From: Clostridium thailandense
Lineage (GTDB): Bacteria > Bacillota > Clostridia > Clostridiales > Clostridiaceae
Assembly (NCBI RefSeq): GCF_019207025.1
Contig: NZ_JAEEGC010000007.1
Location: forward strand, 124,001-188,000
Length of the DNA: 64,000 nucleotides
Reading direction: 5' to 3'
Each line of letters starts with the position of its first letter. Within the stretch, counting starts at the first letter, position 1. This document shows positions 36,901-45,526 of this stretch, in pieces. The translations under genes and the position numbers were made by a program. The notes under the pieces are model-generated. The model was not told where the DNA came from. It worked only from the letters and a program-made list of their open reading frames with translations, and made no database searches.

Positions 36901-39900
36901 ATATAGAACAAGAAAAAGAAAATTTAAATGAAGATCAAAAAGAAACATTAGGAAGATTAAGTAGAAAAACTTGGGCTTATTTTGAGGACTTTGTAAATGA
37001 GGATAATAATTGGTTAGCACCCGATAACTATCAAGAAGATCCTAATAATGGTGTAGCCCCTAGAACATCACCAACTAATATGGGTATGGGAATAACTTCT
37101 AGTATAGTCGCATTTGATATGGGGTATATTGGAATGTTGGAATTAATTAATAGAATGAAAAATATAGTGGAAAATATGGACTCATTAGAAAAATATAGGG
37201 GACATTTCTATAATTGGTATGATACGAAGAGTAAAAAACCCCTCAATCCTAGATATATTTCTACTGTAGATAGTGGAAATCTTATAGGTTATATGTGGTT
37301 AATTAATGAGTCTTTAGATGAATGTCTCAGCAGACCTGCTACAAATAAGAGCATATGCAAAGGATTAATTGATACATTACGGCTTGCAAATACGGAAATA
37401 GAGAGTGAACTTGAATTAAGGGAGTTTTACTCTGATGAAATCGAAAAGCTAAAGAACACAGAATTTAACATGTCTGCTTGGAAAAGCATAGTTATAAGTA
37501 TTAAAGACAAATCCTTAGAAATAGAAAAGAAACAAGAAAATAAGGAGCTATATTGGAATGATAAATTAAAGAATGATTTAAATAATATTTTAAAAGAAAT
37601 TCAGTTGTTATTTCCATGGATAGATATAACTGTAGATAATCTAAGTGAGAAAACGAAAAACAGACTTAAGAATTTGTTAGAAAAAATAGCATTAATCAAT
37701 ATGCCTGAAGAAATAGAAAATTTACAACATGATTTTAGTGAAAGCTATTCTCAAAAGAAGGACTCCGTGAATGATAATTTAAATCGGTTGTTAGAAAGTG
37801 GTAAAGGTGAAATAAGAACTCTCTTGGATACTGTTAGAAGTTTAAAAGAAAAATTGAATTTTTTAGCAGATAACACAGATTTTAAAATGTTATACAACAA
37901 AAAAAGGCAACTATTCTCTATAGGATATGATGTAGAAAAGGATAGGCTAGATAACTGTTTTTATGACTTACTTGCATCTGAAGCAAGACAGGCAAGTTTC
38001 GTAGCTATAGCAAAAGGCGATATAGATCAAACTCATTGGTTTAAATTAGGCAGGTCAATGACATCAATGGGAAAAGGAAAAGGCTTAGTTTCTTGGAGTG
38101 GAACAATGTTTGAGTATTTTATGCCTTTCATAATTATGAAAAATTATCCTAATACCTTGTTGGATGAAACTTATAAAACTGTAGTTACCGGACAAAAAAG
38201 ATATGGAGATAAAAGAGGGGTACCTTGGGGAATATCAGAATCTGCGTTTTATTATTTTGATGTTAGTTTAAATTATCAATATAAGGCTTTTGGGGTTCCA
38301 GGTATAGGATTAAAGCGAGGTCTTATAAATGAATTGGTAATTTCTCCTTACTCTACTGTTATGGCGCTAATGATTGATTTGAAAAATTCCTTTGATAATA
38401 TTAAACGGTTGATAGAAATGGGAATGGAAGGACGATATGGATTTTATGAATCTATAGACTATACTAAAGAAAGAGTACCTAAAGGAAAAAAAAGTGCCAT
38501 AGTAAAATGTTTTATGGTACATCATGAAGGTATGAGCTTAATGTCTTTAGACAATGTTTTGAATAGCAGAATTCTCCAAGAAAGGTTTCATAGAATTCCT
38601 AAAGTAAAAGCTACAGAACTGCTTCTTCAGGAAAAAGTACCTAAGTCTATTGTATATGATAGAGAAGAGCAATATGATACTTTGGATATTTCATCAGAAA
38701 GGCAGAATTTATCGGTAAGAAGATACCATACAGCCAATACAGAAATGCCAGAGAGTCATTTAATGTCAAATGGTAGTTACTCTCTAATGATTACTAATAG
38801 CGGAAGCGGGTATAGTAAAAGGGATGATATGACAGTTTACAGATGGAGAGAAGATGTAAGCTTAGATGATACTGGTATGTTTTTTTATATAAAAAATATT
38901 AATTCAAATGAATATTGGAGTGCAGCTTATGAGCCATGTAAGTATGAAGGAGAAAGATATGAGGCGGTATTTTCATTAGACAAAGCAGAATTTAAAAGAA
39001 AAGACGGAAATTTGTTAACGCATACAGAAATTGCAGTTTCTAATGAAGATAATGCAGAGATAAGGAAGATCTCTATAACTAACCATAGTGATAACTCACG
39101 AATAGTAGAGATTACAAGCTACTGTGAAGTGACTTTAGCTCACTATAATGCAGACTTAGTTCATCCTGCATTTGGCAATTTATTTATTAAAACTGAGTAC
39201 ATGGAGAACTTAGGTTGTGTTGTTGCAAATAGAAGGCCTAGATCGAGAAAGGATAAGCAACCGTGGGTTATGCAAACTATCGCGCTAGATGGAAGTTCGA
39301 TAGGTTCAATTCAGTATGAAACGAGTAGAGCTAACTTCATAGGGAGAGGAAGAGATTTATCTAATCCTCAGGCAATGGATAATGATGCTCAATTAAAAAT
39401 GACCGTAGGTGCTGTACTTGATCCTATAATAAGTATGAGAGTCAGGGTGAAGATAGAAAATGGAGAAACCTGTCAAATTGCTTTTGCTACAGCAGTAGCA
39501 GACTCGAAGGAAGAAGTAATACAACTTGCTGAAAAATACTCAGAAATGAGAAATATAGATAGAGTTTTTGAACTTTCTTGGAGCGGAATACAAGTAGAAA
39601 TGAAGTATCTAGGCATAAAGTCAGCTCAAGCAAACTTATATCAACTAATGGCATCAAGAATTATATTTTTAAATACACTATTTAAAAATAGGGCAGATTA
39701 CATTATGAATATAAGGAAAGGTCAATCTTCTCTATGGTCCTATGGTATTTCAGGTGATGTACCTATAGTATTGCTTATAGTTAAAGAAGAAGAAAATATA
39801 AACTTAGTTAGACAACTTTTGAATGCTCATGAGTATTGGAGTTTAAAAGGATTAAAGGTAGATTTGGTTATATTAAATTTACAAGGTAATTCTTATATTC

Positions 39901-42557
39901 AATCAATGCAAGATACTGTAAGAGATTTGATAAGTTCGAGTCATGCTAGAGATAAACAAAATAAGACTGGTGGAGTATTTCTTCATAACAAAGCCACTAT
40001 ATCTGATGAAGATATAGATTTATTGATGGCTATAGCAAGAATTGTCATAGAAGCTGATAAAGGTTCACTGATAACTCAAATAGAAAGTAGTAGTAAATTA
40101 GAGAGTGAACAGGAACCATTAATAGCAGAACAACAGGAATACAGCGTACATTCTCATGGATTTGATATTCCAGAATTACTATATTTTAATGGGTTAGGTG
40201 GGTTTGATAAAGATGATTCTTATTGTATAGTATTAAAAAACTATGAAAATACGCCTGCACCATGGATAAACGTAATCTCAAATGGTAAGTTTGGTTTTCA
40301 TGTATCCGAAAGTGGAGTTTCATACACCTGGAATAAAAACAGTAGAGAGAATAAGCTAACTACTTGGTCTAATGATCCTGTAATAGATAGCGAAGCGGAA
40401 GAAATATATGTAAGAGATGAAATAACAGGAGATATTTGGAGTATAGCACCTAAGCCTATAAGAGATAAAGGGGATTACTTAATAGAACATGGTTTTGGAT
40501 ATTCTAAGTTTACCCATGAAGCATATGGTGTTTTTGGTGAAATGACTATGTTTATTGATATGAATGAAAATGTTAAATTGTGTAGGATAAAGCTAAGGAA
40601 TATTACAAATATCAAAAGAAGGTTGTCTGTAAGTTATTATGCAAAGGTTGTCCTAGGTGTAACGCATGAACAGACAGCACAATATGTATTTACAGGATTT
40701 AATGATAAAGATAATTATATTTATTCACGAAATCCTTACAGTGAACATTTTGGAGGATTAATTTGTTATCTAAAAATTGTTGGAGGAGAAGATGTATCTT
40801 TTACTGGAGATAGAAAGGAGTTTATAGGGAGAGGAAAGAGTGTAAATGCTCCGGAAGCACTCAAGTTTAAAAAATTATCTAATACCGTTGGAGCTGGCTT
40901 TGATCCTTGTCTTGCAGAAAATGTTAAAGTCACTCTTGATAATGATGAAGAAAAAGAAATACTAATACTTCTTGGCCAGGAGGAAAGTGCCGAAAAAATA
41001 TCAGAGGTAATAAATAAATATAGTACAGAAGGCGCCGCTGAGAGAGAATTAATTAATACAAAGGACTTTTGGAAAGGTTTATTTGATACTATACAAATAG
41101 AAACACCTGATAAATCCATGGATATAATGATAAATGGATGGCTTATGTATCAAATTATATCCTGCAGATTCTGGGCAAGAACTGCATTTTATCAATCAGG
41201 AGGAGCATATGGATTCAGGGATCAACTCCAGGATGTAATGCCTATAGCTTATTTAGACCCAGAGATATCGAAAAAACATATAATTTACAGTGCATCTAAA
41301 CAGTACTTGGAAGGAGACGTTCAACACTGGTGGCATCCAGTAGTGGAAAGCGGAATTAGAACAAGATTTTCAGATGATTTGCTATGGCTTCCTTATGTTA
41401 CTGCTGACTATATACAAAATACAGGAGATTACAGTATATTAGATGAGAAAGCAGGCTATTTAGAAGATTCCGAATTAAAAGAAGGAGAGGATGAAAGATA
41501 CAATATATCAAGAAAATCAGATAAACAAGGTACAATTTATGAACATTGCATAAAATCAATAGAGAGGTCGCTGAACTTTGGAAGTCATAACATTCCGCTT
41601 ATGGGCTCTGGTGATTGGAATGATGGAATGAGCACAGTTGGAAATGAAGGTAAAGGAGAGAGTGTATGGCTTGGATGGTTCTTATATAGTATCCTCGATA
41701 AGTTTATTGATATATGCAGATTAAAAAATGATGAGGAAAAAGTTAAGAAATATAGCGAATTGAAGGAATTTATTAGAGAAAACCTAGAAAAGAATGCATG
41801 GGATGGCGGATGGTACAGAAGAGCTTATTTTGATAACGGAGTACCTTTAGGGTCATTACAAAATGATGAATGTCAAATAGATTCGTTATCTCAATCCTGG
41901 GCTGTTATTTCTGGAGCTGGAAAGGAATCAAGAGTAAAAGAAGCTATGGAAGCATTAGAAAGAAATCTGATTAAAGAGGATAAAGGAATAGTGCTTTTAC
42001 TTACACCAGCCTTTGATAAATCTTCATTAGAACCAGGATATATAAAAGGGTATGTTCCTGGAGTAAGAGAGAATGGAGGACAGTATACCCATGCATCTAT
42101 ATGGGTAATACTAGCTTTAGCTAATATGGGATCTAATAATAAGGCTTGGAGAATATTCAATATGATAAATCCTATAAATCATGCAAAGTCATATTTGGAT
42201 TGTCAAGTATATAAGGTAGAGCCTTATGTTATGACAGCTGATGTTTACGCTGTAGAACCTCACACTGGAAGAGGCGGATGGAGTTGGTATACTGGTGCAG
42301 CAGGATGGATGTATAGAACTGGAATTGAAGCTATAGTTGGCTTGAAACTGATAGGGAATCAAGGGTTTACAATAAAGCCATGTGTGCCTGATGAATGGCA
42401 AGGTTATAAAGTGTATTATAACAGAAAAGATTGTAGGTATAATATCCAGATTCAGAGAGATAAGAAGAAGGGCATTTGGCTTGATGGAAAATTCATAGAG
42501 AATGGAATAGTTCCTTTCCTGAAGGAAGGGGAGCATGAAGTTAGGGTTATAATATAA
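33933..42557 (+). CDS. Giant cyclic beta-1,2-glucan synthase-like (NdvB/ChvB-type) protein
   Basis: The protein has 2874 residues and is an inner-membrane multidomain glycan enzyme. A first TM lies at the N-terminus and further TM groups at about 420-490, 820-900 and 940-1010. A glycosyltransferase domain (GT84 type) carries TLDADTQLPRG near 639-649 and a later RLHRWVRGDWQLIPW near 785. A glycoamylase-like region follows. The C-terminal GH94-type phosphorylase region contains QSGGAYGFRDQLQD near 2420, VQHWWHP, GSGDWNDGMS near 2558-2567 with the expected catalytic aspartate, and GRGGWSWYTGAAGW. ATG 33933 follows GAAAGGATGG. Family members make cyclic beta-1,2-glucans in proteobacteria; the product in a clostridium is uncertain. 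Stands alone. Confidence 0.88.
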   Translation: MLYFIFLVITILIFSAYILSIMSERNDDDKENIMDDVPTLNVNKEELKKHAGEIATYSAEAKKGNCRKKLIRSLDNSYKQILKNYDYIDKEVRNRNEVIQAAEWLLDNLYLIQKEYKDIKVNMPERYYKDLPIMNKGIMKGYPRIYYIAVELVSHTDGRVDEEAIENFINSYQKNTIITSGELWALPIMIRIALIQNIGKIVDRIVFAQEERKKGDIIADKIINALNNESVAQELKRLSEDNTTFTSHLVERLLKVLRDNGVENHNVYEWIDNKLDSQETNSEKMINIEHHKQISYQVSIGNSITGIREVVALNWKESFEKLSYVESILKEDPLHIYENMDFESRDYYRHKIEKLSKYMRVPESFIAKKAIECSHEAADSETSNEYEKHVGYYIVDKGVECLQRKINFKGKGPEYRFIKENVNNYIGIIVFGTLVLSALVTYIGYYSNPVVSTWRYVVIILAALIPSSEIVISIFNWSISKLIEPSFIPKIEFKDTIPEEFSSMVVIPTLLNNESRVKSLVNDMEVYYLANRDKNLYFALLGDFKDSKNEQEENDTNIIEAALKSIKELNEKYSENDEDIFYFFNRYRQYNPKEEIYIGWERKRGKLTEFNNLVKGKKDTSYNVSSGSIEKLNKLKYIITLDADTQLPRGSARKLIGAMAHVLNKPYLDNEKKKILRGHGLMQPRVGVSTLSSNKTLFSKIFSGESGIDMYTNAVSDVYEDLFNEGIFTGKGIYDIEVFNTVLKNEIPENSVLSHDLLEGSYTRAALVTDVELIDGYPAYYNSSAKRLHRWVRGDWQLIPWLFKDTVLNKLSKWKIFDNLRRSLLSIFIMILIILSLVLFYNPDTWLVIAFISLLCPVFFGVSEVVISSSKGISLGGKVVNGKNLIEQFFLIFCFLPHQAYLMLDAIIRTLYRLSISKKNLLQWQTAEDVEKSSNRNLEDFIKFMWIGSIIGVLIFSISLKSSLESAVLMFPSCVIWFLSPYIAYRISKDIEQEKENLNEDQKETLGRLSRKTWAYFEDFVNEDNNWLAPDNYQEDPNNGVAPRTSPTNMGMGITSSIVAFDMGYIGMLELINRMKNIVENMDSLEKYRGHFYNWYDTKSKKPLNPRYISTVDSGNLIGYMWLINESLDECLSRPATNKSICKGLIDTLRLANTEIESELELREFYSDEIEKLKNTEFNMSAWKSIVISIKDKSLEIEKKQENKELYWNDKLKNDLNNILKEIQLLFPWIDITVDNLSEKTKNRLKNLLEKIALINMPEEIENLQHDFSESYSQKKDSVNDNLNRLLESGKGEIRTLLDTVRSLKEKLNFLADNTDFKMLYNKKRQLFSIGYDVEKDRLDNCFYDLLASEARQASFVAIAKGDIDQTHWFKLGRSMTSMGKGKGLVSWSGTMFEYFMPFIIMKNYPNTLLDETYKTVVTGQKRYGDKRGVPWGISESAFYYFDVSLNYQYKAFGVPGIGLKRGLINELVISPYSTVMALMIDLKNSFDNIKRLIEMGMEGRYGFYESIDYTKERVPKGKKSAIVKCFMVHHEGMSLMSLDNVLNSRILQERFHRIPKVKATELLLQEKVPKSIVYDREEQYDTLDISSERQNLSVRRYHTANTEMPESHLMSNGSYSLMITNSGSGYSKRDDMTVYRWREDVSLDDTGMFFYIKNINSNEYWSAAYEPCKYEGERYEAVFSLDKAEFKRKDGNLLTHTEIAVSNEDNAEIRKISITNHSDNSRIVEITSYCEVTLAHYNADLVHPAFGNLFIKTEYMENLGCVVANRRPRSRKDKQPWVMQTIALDGSSIGSIQYETSRANFIGRGRDLSNPQAMDNDAQLKMTVGAVLDPIISMRVRVKIENGETCQIAFATAVADSKEEVIQLAEKYSEMRNIDRVFELSWSGIQVEMKYLGIKSAQANLYQLMASRIIFLNTLFKNRADYIMNIRKGQSSLWSYGISGDVPIVLLIVKEEENINLVRQLLNAHEYWSLKGLKVDLVILNLQGNSYIQSMQDTVRDLISSSHARDKQNKTGGVFLHNKATISDEDIDLLMAIARIVIEADKGSLITQIESSSKLESEQEPLIAEQQEYSVHSHGFDIPELLYFNGLGGFDKDDSYCIVLKNYENTPAPWINVISNGKFGFHVSESGVSYTWNKNSRENKLTTWSNDPVIDSEAEEIYVRDEITGDIWSIAPKPIRDKGDYLIEHGFGYSKFTHEAYGVFGEMTMFIDMNENVKLCRIKLRNITNIKRRLSVSYYAKVVLGVTHEQTAQYVFTGFNDKDNYIYSRNPYSEHFGGLICYLKIVGGEDVSFTGDRKEFIGRGKSVNAPEALKFKKLSNTVGAGFDPCLAENVKVTLDNDEEKEILILLGQEESAEKISEVINKYSTEGAAERELINTKDFWKGLFDTIQIETPDKSMDIMINGWLMYQIISCRFWARTAFYQSGGAYGFRDQLQDVMPIAYLDPEISKKHIIYSASKQYLEGDVQHWWHPVVESGIRTRFSDDLLWLPYVTADYIQNTGDYSILDEKAGYLEDSELKEGEDERYNISRKSDKQGTIYEHCIKSIERSLNFGSHNIPLMGSGDWNDGMSTVGNEGKGESVWLGWFLYSILDKFIDICRLKNDEEKVKKYSELKEFIRENLEKNAWDGGWYRRAYFDNGVPLGSLQNDECQIDSLSQSWAVISGAGKESRVKEAMEALERNLIKEDKGIVLLLTPAFDKSSLEPGYIKGYVPGVRENGGQYTHASIWVILALANMGSNNKAWRIFNMINPINHAKSYLDCQVYKVEPYVMTADVYAVEPHTGRGGWSWYTGAAGWMYRTGIEAIVGLKLIGNQGFTIKPCVPDEWQGYKVYYNRKDCRYNIQIQRDKKKGIWLDGKFIENGIVPFLKEGEHEVRVII

Positions 42558-42589
42558 GGTTATAGAAGTTTGTAAAGGGAGGAATTATT

Positions 42590-42964
42590 ATGACAGAGGT
42601 TAGACAGGTTTATAAGTGTGAAATTTGTGGAAATATGGTAGAAGTTATTCATAAGGCAGGAGGAAGTTTGGTTTGTTGTAATAAACCAATGACTTTGCTG
42701 GTTGAAAATACGGTTGATGCAGCTGTTGAAAAGCATGTTCCAATTATAGAAAAAATACAAGGTGGAGTAATAGTTAAAGTCGGAGAAGTTGAGCATCCTA
42801 TGCTTGAAGAACACCATATTGAATGGATAGAAGTGCACACTGCTAATAAGGTATATAGAAAATGTCTTAAAGTAGGGGAAAAGCCAGAGGCAATATTCAA
42901 AGTAGATGCAGAAATTTTGTTTGCAAGAGAATATTGTAACATACACGGATTATGGAAAAAATAG
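42590..42964 (+). CDS. dfx: Desulfoferrodoxin (superoxide reductase)
   Basis: This cytoplasmic protein of 124 residues reduces superoxide to peroxide in anaerobes. The N-terminal desulforedoxin-type iron centre is intact (C10, C13, C29, C30). The catalytic Fe(His)4Cys centre is represented by H49, H69, H75, C116 and H119. It is therefore the two-centre class rather than neelaredoxin. AGGGAGG precedes the ATG. It starts 32 bp after the giant glucan synthase gene and may be partly cotranscribed with it. Confidence 0.95.
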   Translation: MTEVRQVYKCEICGNMVEVIHKAGGSLVCCNKPMTLLVENTVDAAVEKHVPIIEKIQGGVIVKVGEVEHPMLEEHHIEWIEVHTANKVYRKCLKVGEKPEAIFKVDAEILFAREYCNIHGLWKK

Positions 42965-42993
42965 TACAAATTAAAAAAAATTACATTAGGGTA

Positions 42994-43022
42994 TTGACAA
43001 GAAGCATTTTAAAGAATAATAT
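42994..43022 (+). promoter_or_regulatory. trpS: Promoter of the trpS leader
   Basis: A TTGACA -35 at 42994-42999 is followed after 17 bases by TAATAT (43017-43022), with an alternative TATAAT three bases further. Confidence 0.65.
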
Positions 43023-43059
43023 AATTTACAAGAATTAAAAATGTAAAATCCAATGAAGG

Positions 43060-43314
43060 AAAGTAAGTAGACTTAAAAACAGATTTGAAGAGAGTTGTAA
43101 ATGGTGGGATTACAACAATTATGATTAAGTTGAATGGGTTCTTGAGGATCGGGATGAATAAAAAGTAGTTCCAAGACGTAAGTCTTACGTTATAAAGACA
43201 GGATATTTTTAGGTATCTTTAATAAGAAAAAGACTTATTATTTGTCTTTTTGAAATTAGGTGGCACAGCGACATTACACGCCCTATGGTTTTTAGAACCA
43301 TAGGGCTTTTTTAT
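43060..43314 (+). promoter_or_regulatory. trpS: T-box leader, tryptophan specific (specifier UGG)
   Basis: The stem I region contains GAAGAGAG and the specifier segment GAATGGGTTCTTGAG, giving codon TGG at 43135-43137. The T-box core AGGTGGCACAGCG is at about 43258-43270. The terminator CCCTATGGTT/AACCATAGGG with a T-tract spans 43281-43312. The specifier agrees with the downstream tryptophanyl-tRNA synthetase, so uncharged tRNA-Trp should induce it. The core reads GGTGGCACAGCG rather than GGTGGTACCGCG, a common natural variant. Confidence 0.92.
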
Positions 43315-43344
43315 GATTAATTTAAGATAGGATAGGTGATTATT

Positions 43345-44343
43345 ATGGATGAAAAGAAAAAAGTAATATTTAGTGGAATTCAACCATCAGGAAACTTAAC
43401 AATAGGAAATTATCTAGGAGCTTTAAAGAATTGGGTAAAGTTGCAGGATGAGTATGATTGCTATTATTGTGTAGTAGATCTACATGCTATAACTGTAAGA
43501 CAAGAGCCTAAAGAGTTAAGACGTAGGACTCTTGAAGTACTTGCAATATATCTAGCAGCTGGACTTGATCCAGAGAAAAATACTTTATTTATTCAATCAC
43601 ATGTTCCAGCACACTCTGAGGGAGCATGGTTGTTAAATTGCTTTACTTATCTTGGAGAGCTCGGACGAATGACTCAATATAAAGATAAATCTCAGAGATA
43701 TGGAGACTCTATAAGTGCAGGATTGTTAAATTATCCTGTTTTAATGGCAGCAGATATATTACTTTACAATGCAGACCTAGTACCAGTTGGAATAGATCAA
43801 AAGCAGCATTTAGAGCTTACAAGAGATATTGCTGAAAGATTTAATAAATTATTTAGCCCAACATTTAATATTCCAGAGCCTTATATTCCTGAGACAGGTA
43901 CAAAAATTATGGATTTGCAAGAGCCAACAAAGAAAATGTCAAAATCAGCAGATAATCCGAATAGCTATATACTAATACTTGATCCTCCAGATGTAATAAG
44001 AAAAAAGATTAGCAGGGCTGTTACTGATAGTTTAGGCACAGTTAAATATAGTGATGAACAACCAGGTGTTAAAAATCTAATGACAATATTAAATGCCCTA
44101 ACAGGTATGACTATGGAGCAAATAGAGAAAAAGTATGAAGGTCAAGGTTATGCACAATTTAAGCTAGATGTTGCTGATGCTATAGTTACGGAATTAGAGC
44201 CTATACAAAAAAGAATAAAAGAAATTTTAGATGATAAAGAGTACCTTGAGAATATATATAAGAAAGGTGCAGAAAAAGCAAATTATGTTGCAAGTAAAAC
44301 GATAAGAAAAATGCAGAAGAAAATAGGATTCATACCAAGATAA
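43345..44343 (+). CDS. trpS: Tryptophanyl-tRNA synthetase
   Basis: This class I synthetase has 332 residues. The HIGH-like motif is GNLTIGNYLGAL near 14-25, and the KMSKS loop is KKMSKSADNPNSYI near 197. Typical TrpRS segments include DLHAITV, NYPVLMAADILLYNAD and VPVGIDQKQHLELTRDIAERFN. ATG 43345 follows ATAGGTG; the GTG at 43336 lies inside the ribosome binding site. It is regulated by the tryptophan T-box and followed by a terminator. Its cognate tRNA-Trp is 13 kb downstream. Confidence 0.96.
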   Translation: MDEKKKVIFSGIQPSGNLTIGNYLGALKNWVKLQDEYDCYYCVVDLHAITVRQEPKELRRRTLEVLAIYLAAGLDPEKNTLFIQSHVPAHSEGAWLLNCFTYLGELGRMTQYKDKSQRYGDSISAGLLNYPVLMAADILLYNADLVPVGIDQKQHLELTRDIAERFNKLFSPTFNIPEPYIPETGTKIMDLQEPTKKMSKSADNPNSYILILDPPDVIRKKISRAVTDSLGTVKYSDEQPGVKNLMTILNALTGMTMEQIEKKYEGQGYAQFKLDVADAIVTELEPIQKRIKEILDDKEYLENIYKKGAEKANYVASKTIRKMQKKIGFIPR

Positions 44344-44349
44344 GAAATA

Positions 44350-44374
44350 AGGGTTCCGTTTGGAACCCTATTTT
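44350..44374. terminator. Bidirectional terminator between trpS and the HAD phosphatase gene
   Basis: GGGTTCC and GGAACCC pair around a 4-base loop, followed by ATTTT on the plus strand; the minus-strand side is A/T-rich as well. Confidence 0.75.
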
Positions 44375-45191
44375 AACATACTTTTTCAGCGCCTAATATA
44401 AATTTATTTATTACATGAGCAACTCCATGACCTTCGTTGGTTTTGGTAACATAGTTTGCAACTTCTTTTACTATAGGAAATGCATTACCCATGGCAACTC
44501 CAAGACCAGCGTATTTTATCATGTGTATGTCGTTTTCTGCATCACCCATACAAATGATTTCTTCCTGATTTATACCAAGGTTCTTGGCTAAAGTTTTAAC
44601 TCCAAAGCCTTTGTTGACTTCTTTGTTTATGAATTCTAAAAAGTAAGGAGCACTTCTAAGCACTGTATATCTATTATTAATGTCTTCAGGAAGTTTTTTT
44701 ATAACTTTATCTAAAATGCTTTCGTGGTCTATGAACATTATTTTTACTATAGTAGTGTTCTTATCAATGTTATCAAAGTCAACTATTTCAAGTGGTATAT
44801 TATTTAGGTCAGATTCCAATTGGCTATATTTATTAATTTTAGGAGTGACACATGAAGAAGGAGTCAGAAAGTGAATATTTACATTTAGTTTTTTACTTAA
44901 TTCATATAAATATTTAAGATCATTTAAATTCATATAACTTTTAGCTATAATTTCACCTGTTTTAGTATTTTGAATTACTGCGCCATTAAAAGAAACAGCA
45001 TAGTCATTTTCGCCTATTAAATCTAACTGTTTTAAATATTTCTCAATACCTTTAATAGGTCTACCAGTAGCTAAAACAAATTTCACACCATTTTCTTTAG
45101 CCTTCTCAATAGCAGTAAGGTTTTCTTTAGATATAGTTTTATCTTCTTTTAACAAGGTTCCATCCATATCAAGGGCGACTAATTTATACAT
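44373..45191 (-). CDS. Cof-type HAD-superfamily phosphatase
   Basis: This soluble protein has 272 residues. HAD motif I is ALDMDGTLLKED, with the nucleophile Asp8 and acid Asp10. Motif II is VLATGRP, and motifs III/IV are the lysine before MGDAENDIHMIKYAG. The C2B cap is typical of the Cof/YidA/YwpJ group, which dephosphorylates sugar phosphates, FMN or PLP; the substrate is not predictable. CGGAGG precedes the start at good distance. It stands alone, convergent with trpS. Confidence 0.92.
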   Translation of the reverse strand: MYKLVALDMDGTLLKEDKTISKENLTAIEKAKENGVKFVLATGRPIKGIEKYLKQLDLIGENDYAVSFNGAVIQNTKTGEIIAKSYMNLNDLKYLYELSKKLNVNIHFLTPSSCVTPKINKYSQLESDLNNIPLEIVDFDNIDKNTTIVKIMFIDHESILDKVIKKLPEDINNRYTVLRSAPYFLEFINKEVNKGFGVKTLAKNLGINQEEIICMGDAENDIHMIKYAGLGVAMGNAFPIVKEVANYVTKTNEGHGVAHVINKFILGAEKVC

Positions 45192-45526
45192 ATTAAACCT
45201 CCGAAGTTACATTTTTAAAAATATAAATATATGAATTATTATATCATCTAGTCTGTTAAAATAAACTTTATGAATAATCTATATTACCCTATCTAAATTA
45301 AATAGGTGAAAAATTAAACGTTTAACTTAAGTAAATAAATTTTCGACATATTATTTCTCTTCTTTACGTCAGATTATAACTTACTAAGTAAGCGGCCATA
45401 TCAAAATCACAGCTTTGGGATATCTTCTTACTATGTGGGAATGAGTATATACAACCTAAGTTGACATTGCTTAATAATAAAGTTAAAATCATTGTTGAAA
45501 GCAAAAAAAGAAGAGGAGAGAGAACT
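45192..45526. other. 335-bp gap with dispersed element copy B
   Basis: Apart from the repeat-like element at 45354-45431 and the GAGGAGAG ribosome binding site of prfC, nothing gene-like is visible. The reading frame of prfC stays open upstream to 45461 but has no better start. Confidence 0.5.
45354..45431. repeat. Dispersed intergenic element, copy B
   Basis: Read on the minus strand it shows a hairpin GTAAG...CTTAC with an inner GATATCCCAAA...TTTTGATATGG, followed by TCTGACGTAAAGAAGAGAAA. The same order is seen in copy A at 13416-13515. Confidence 0.5.
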
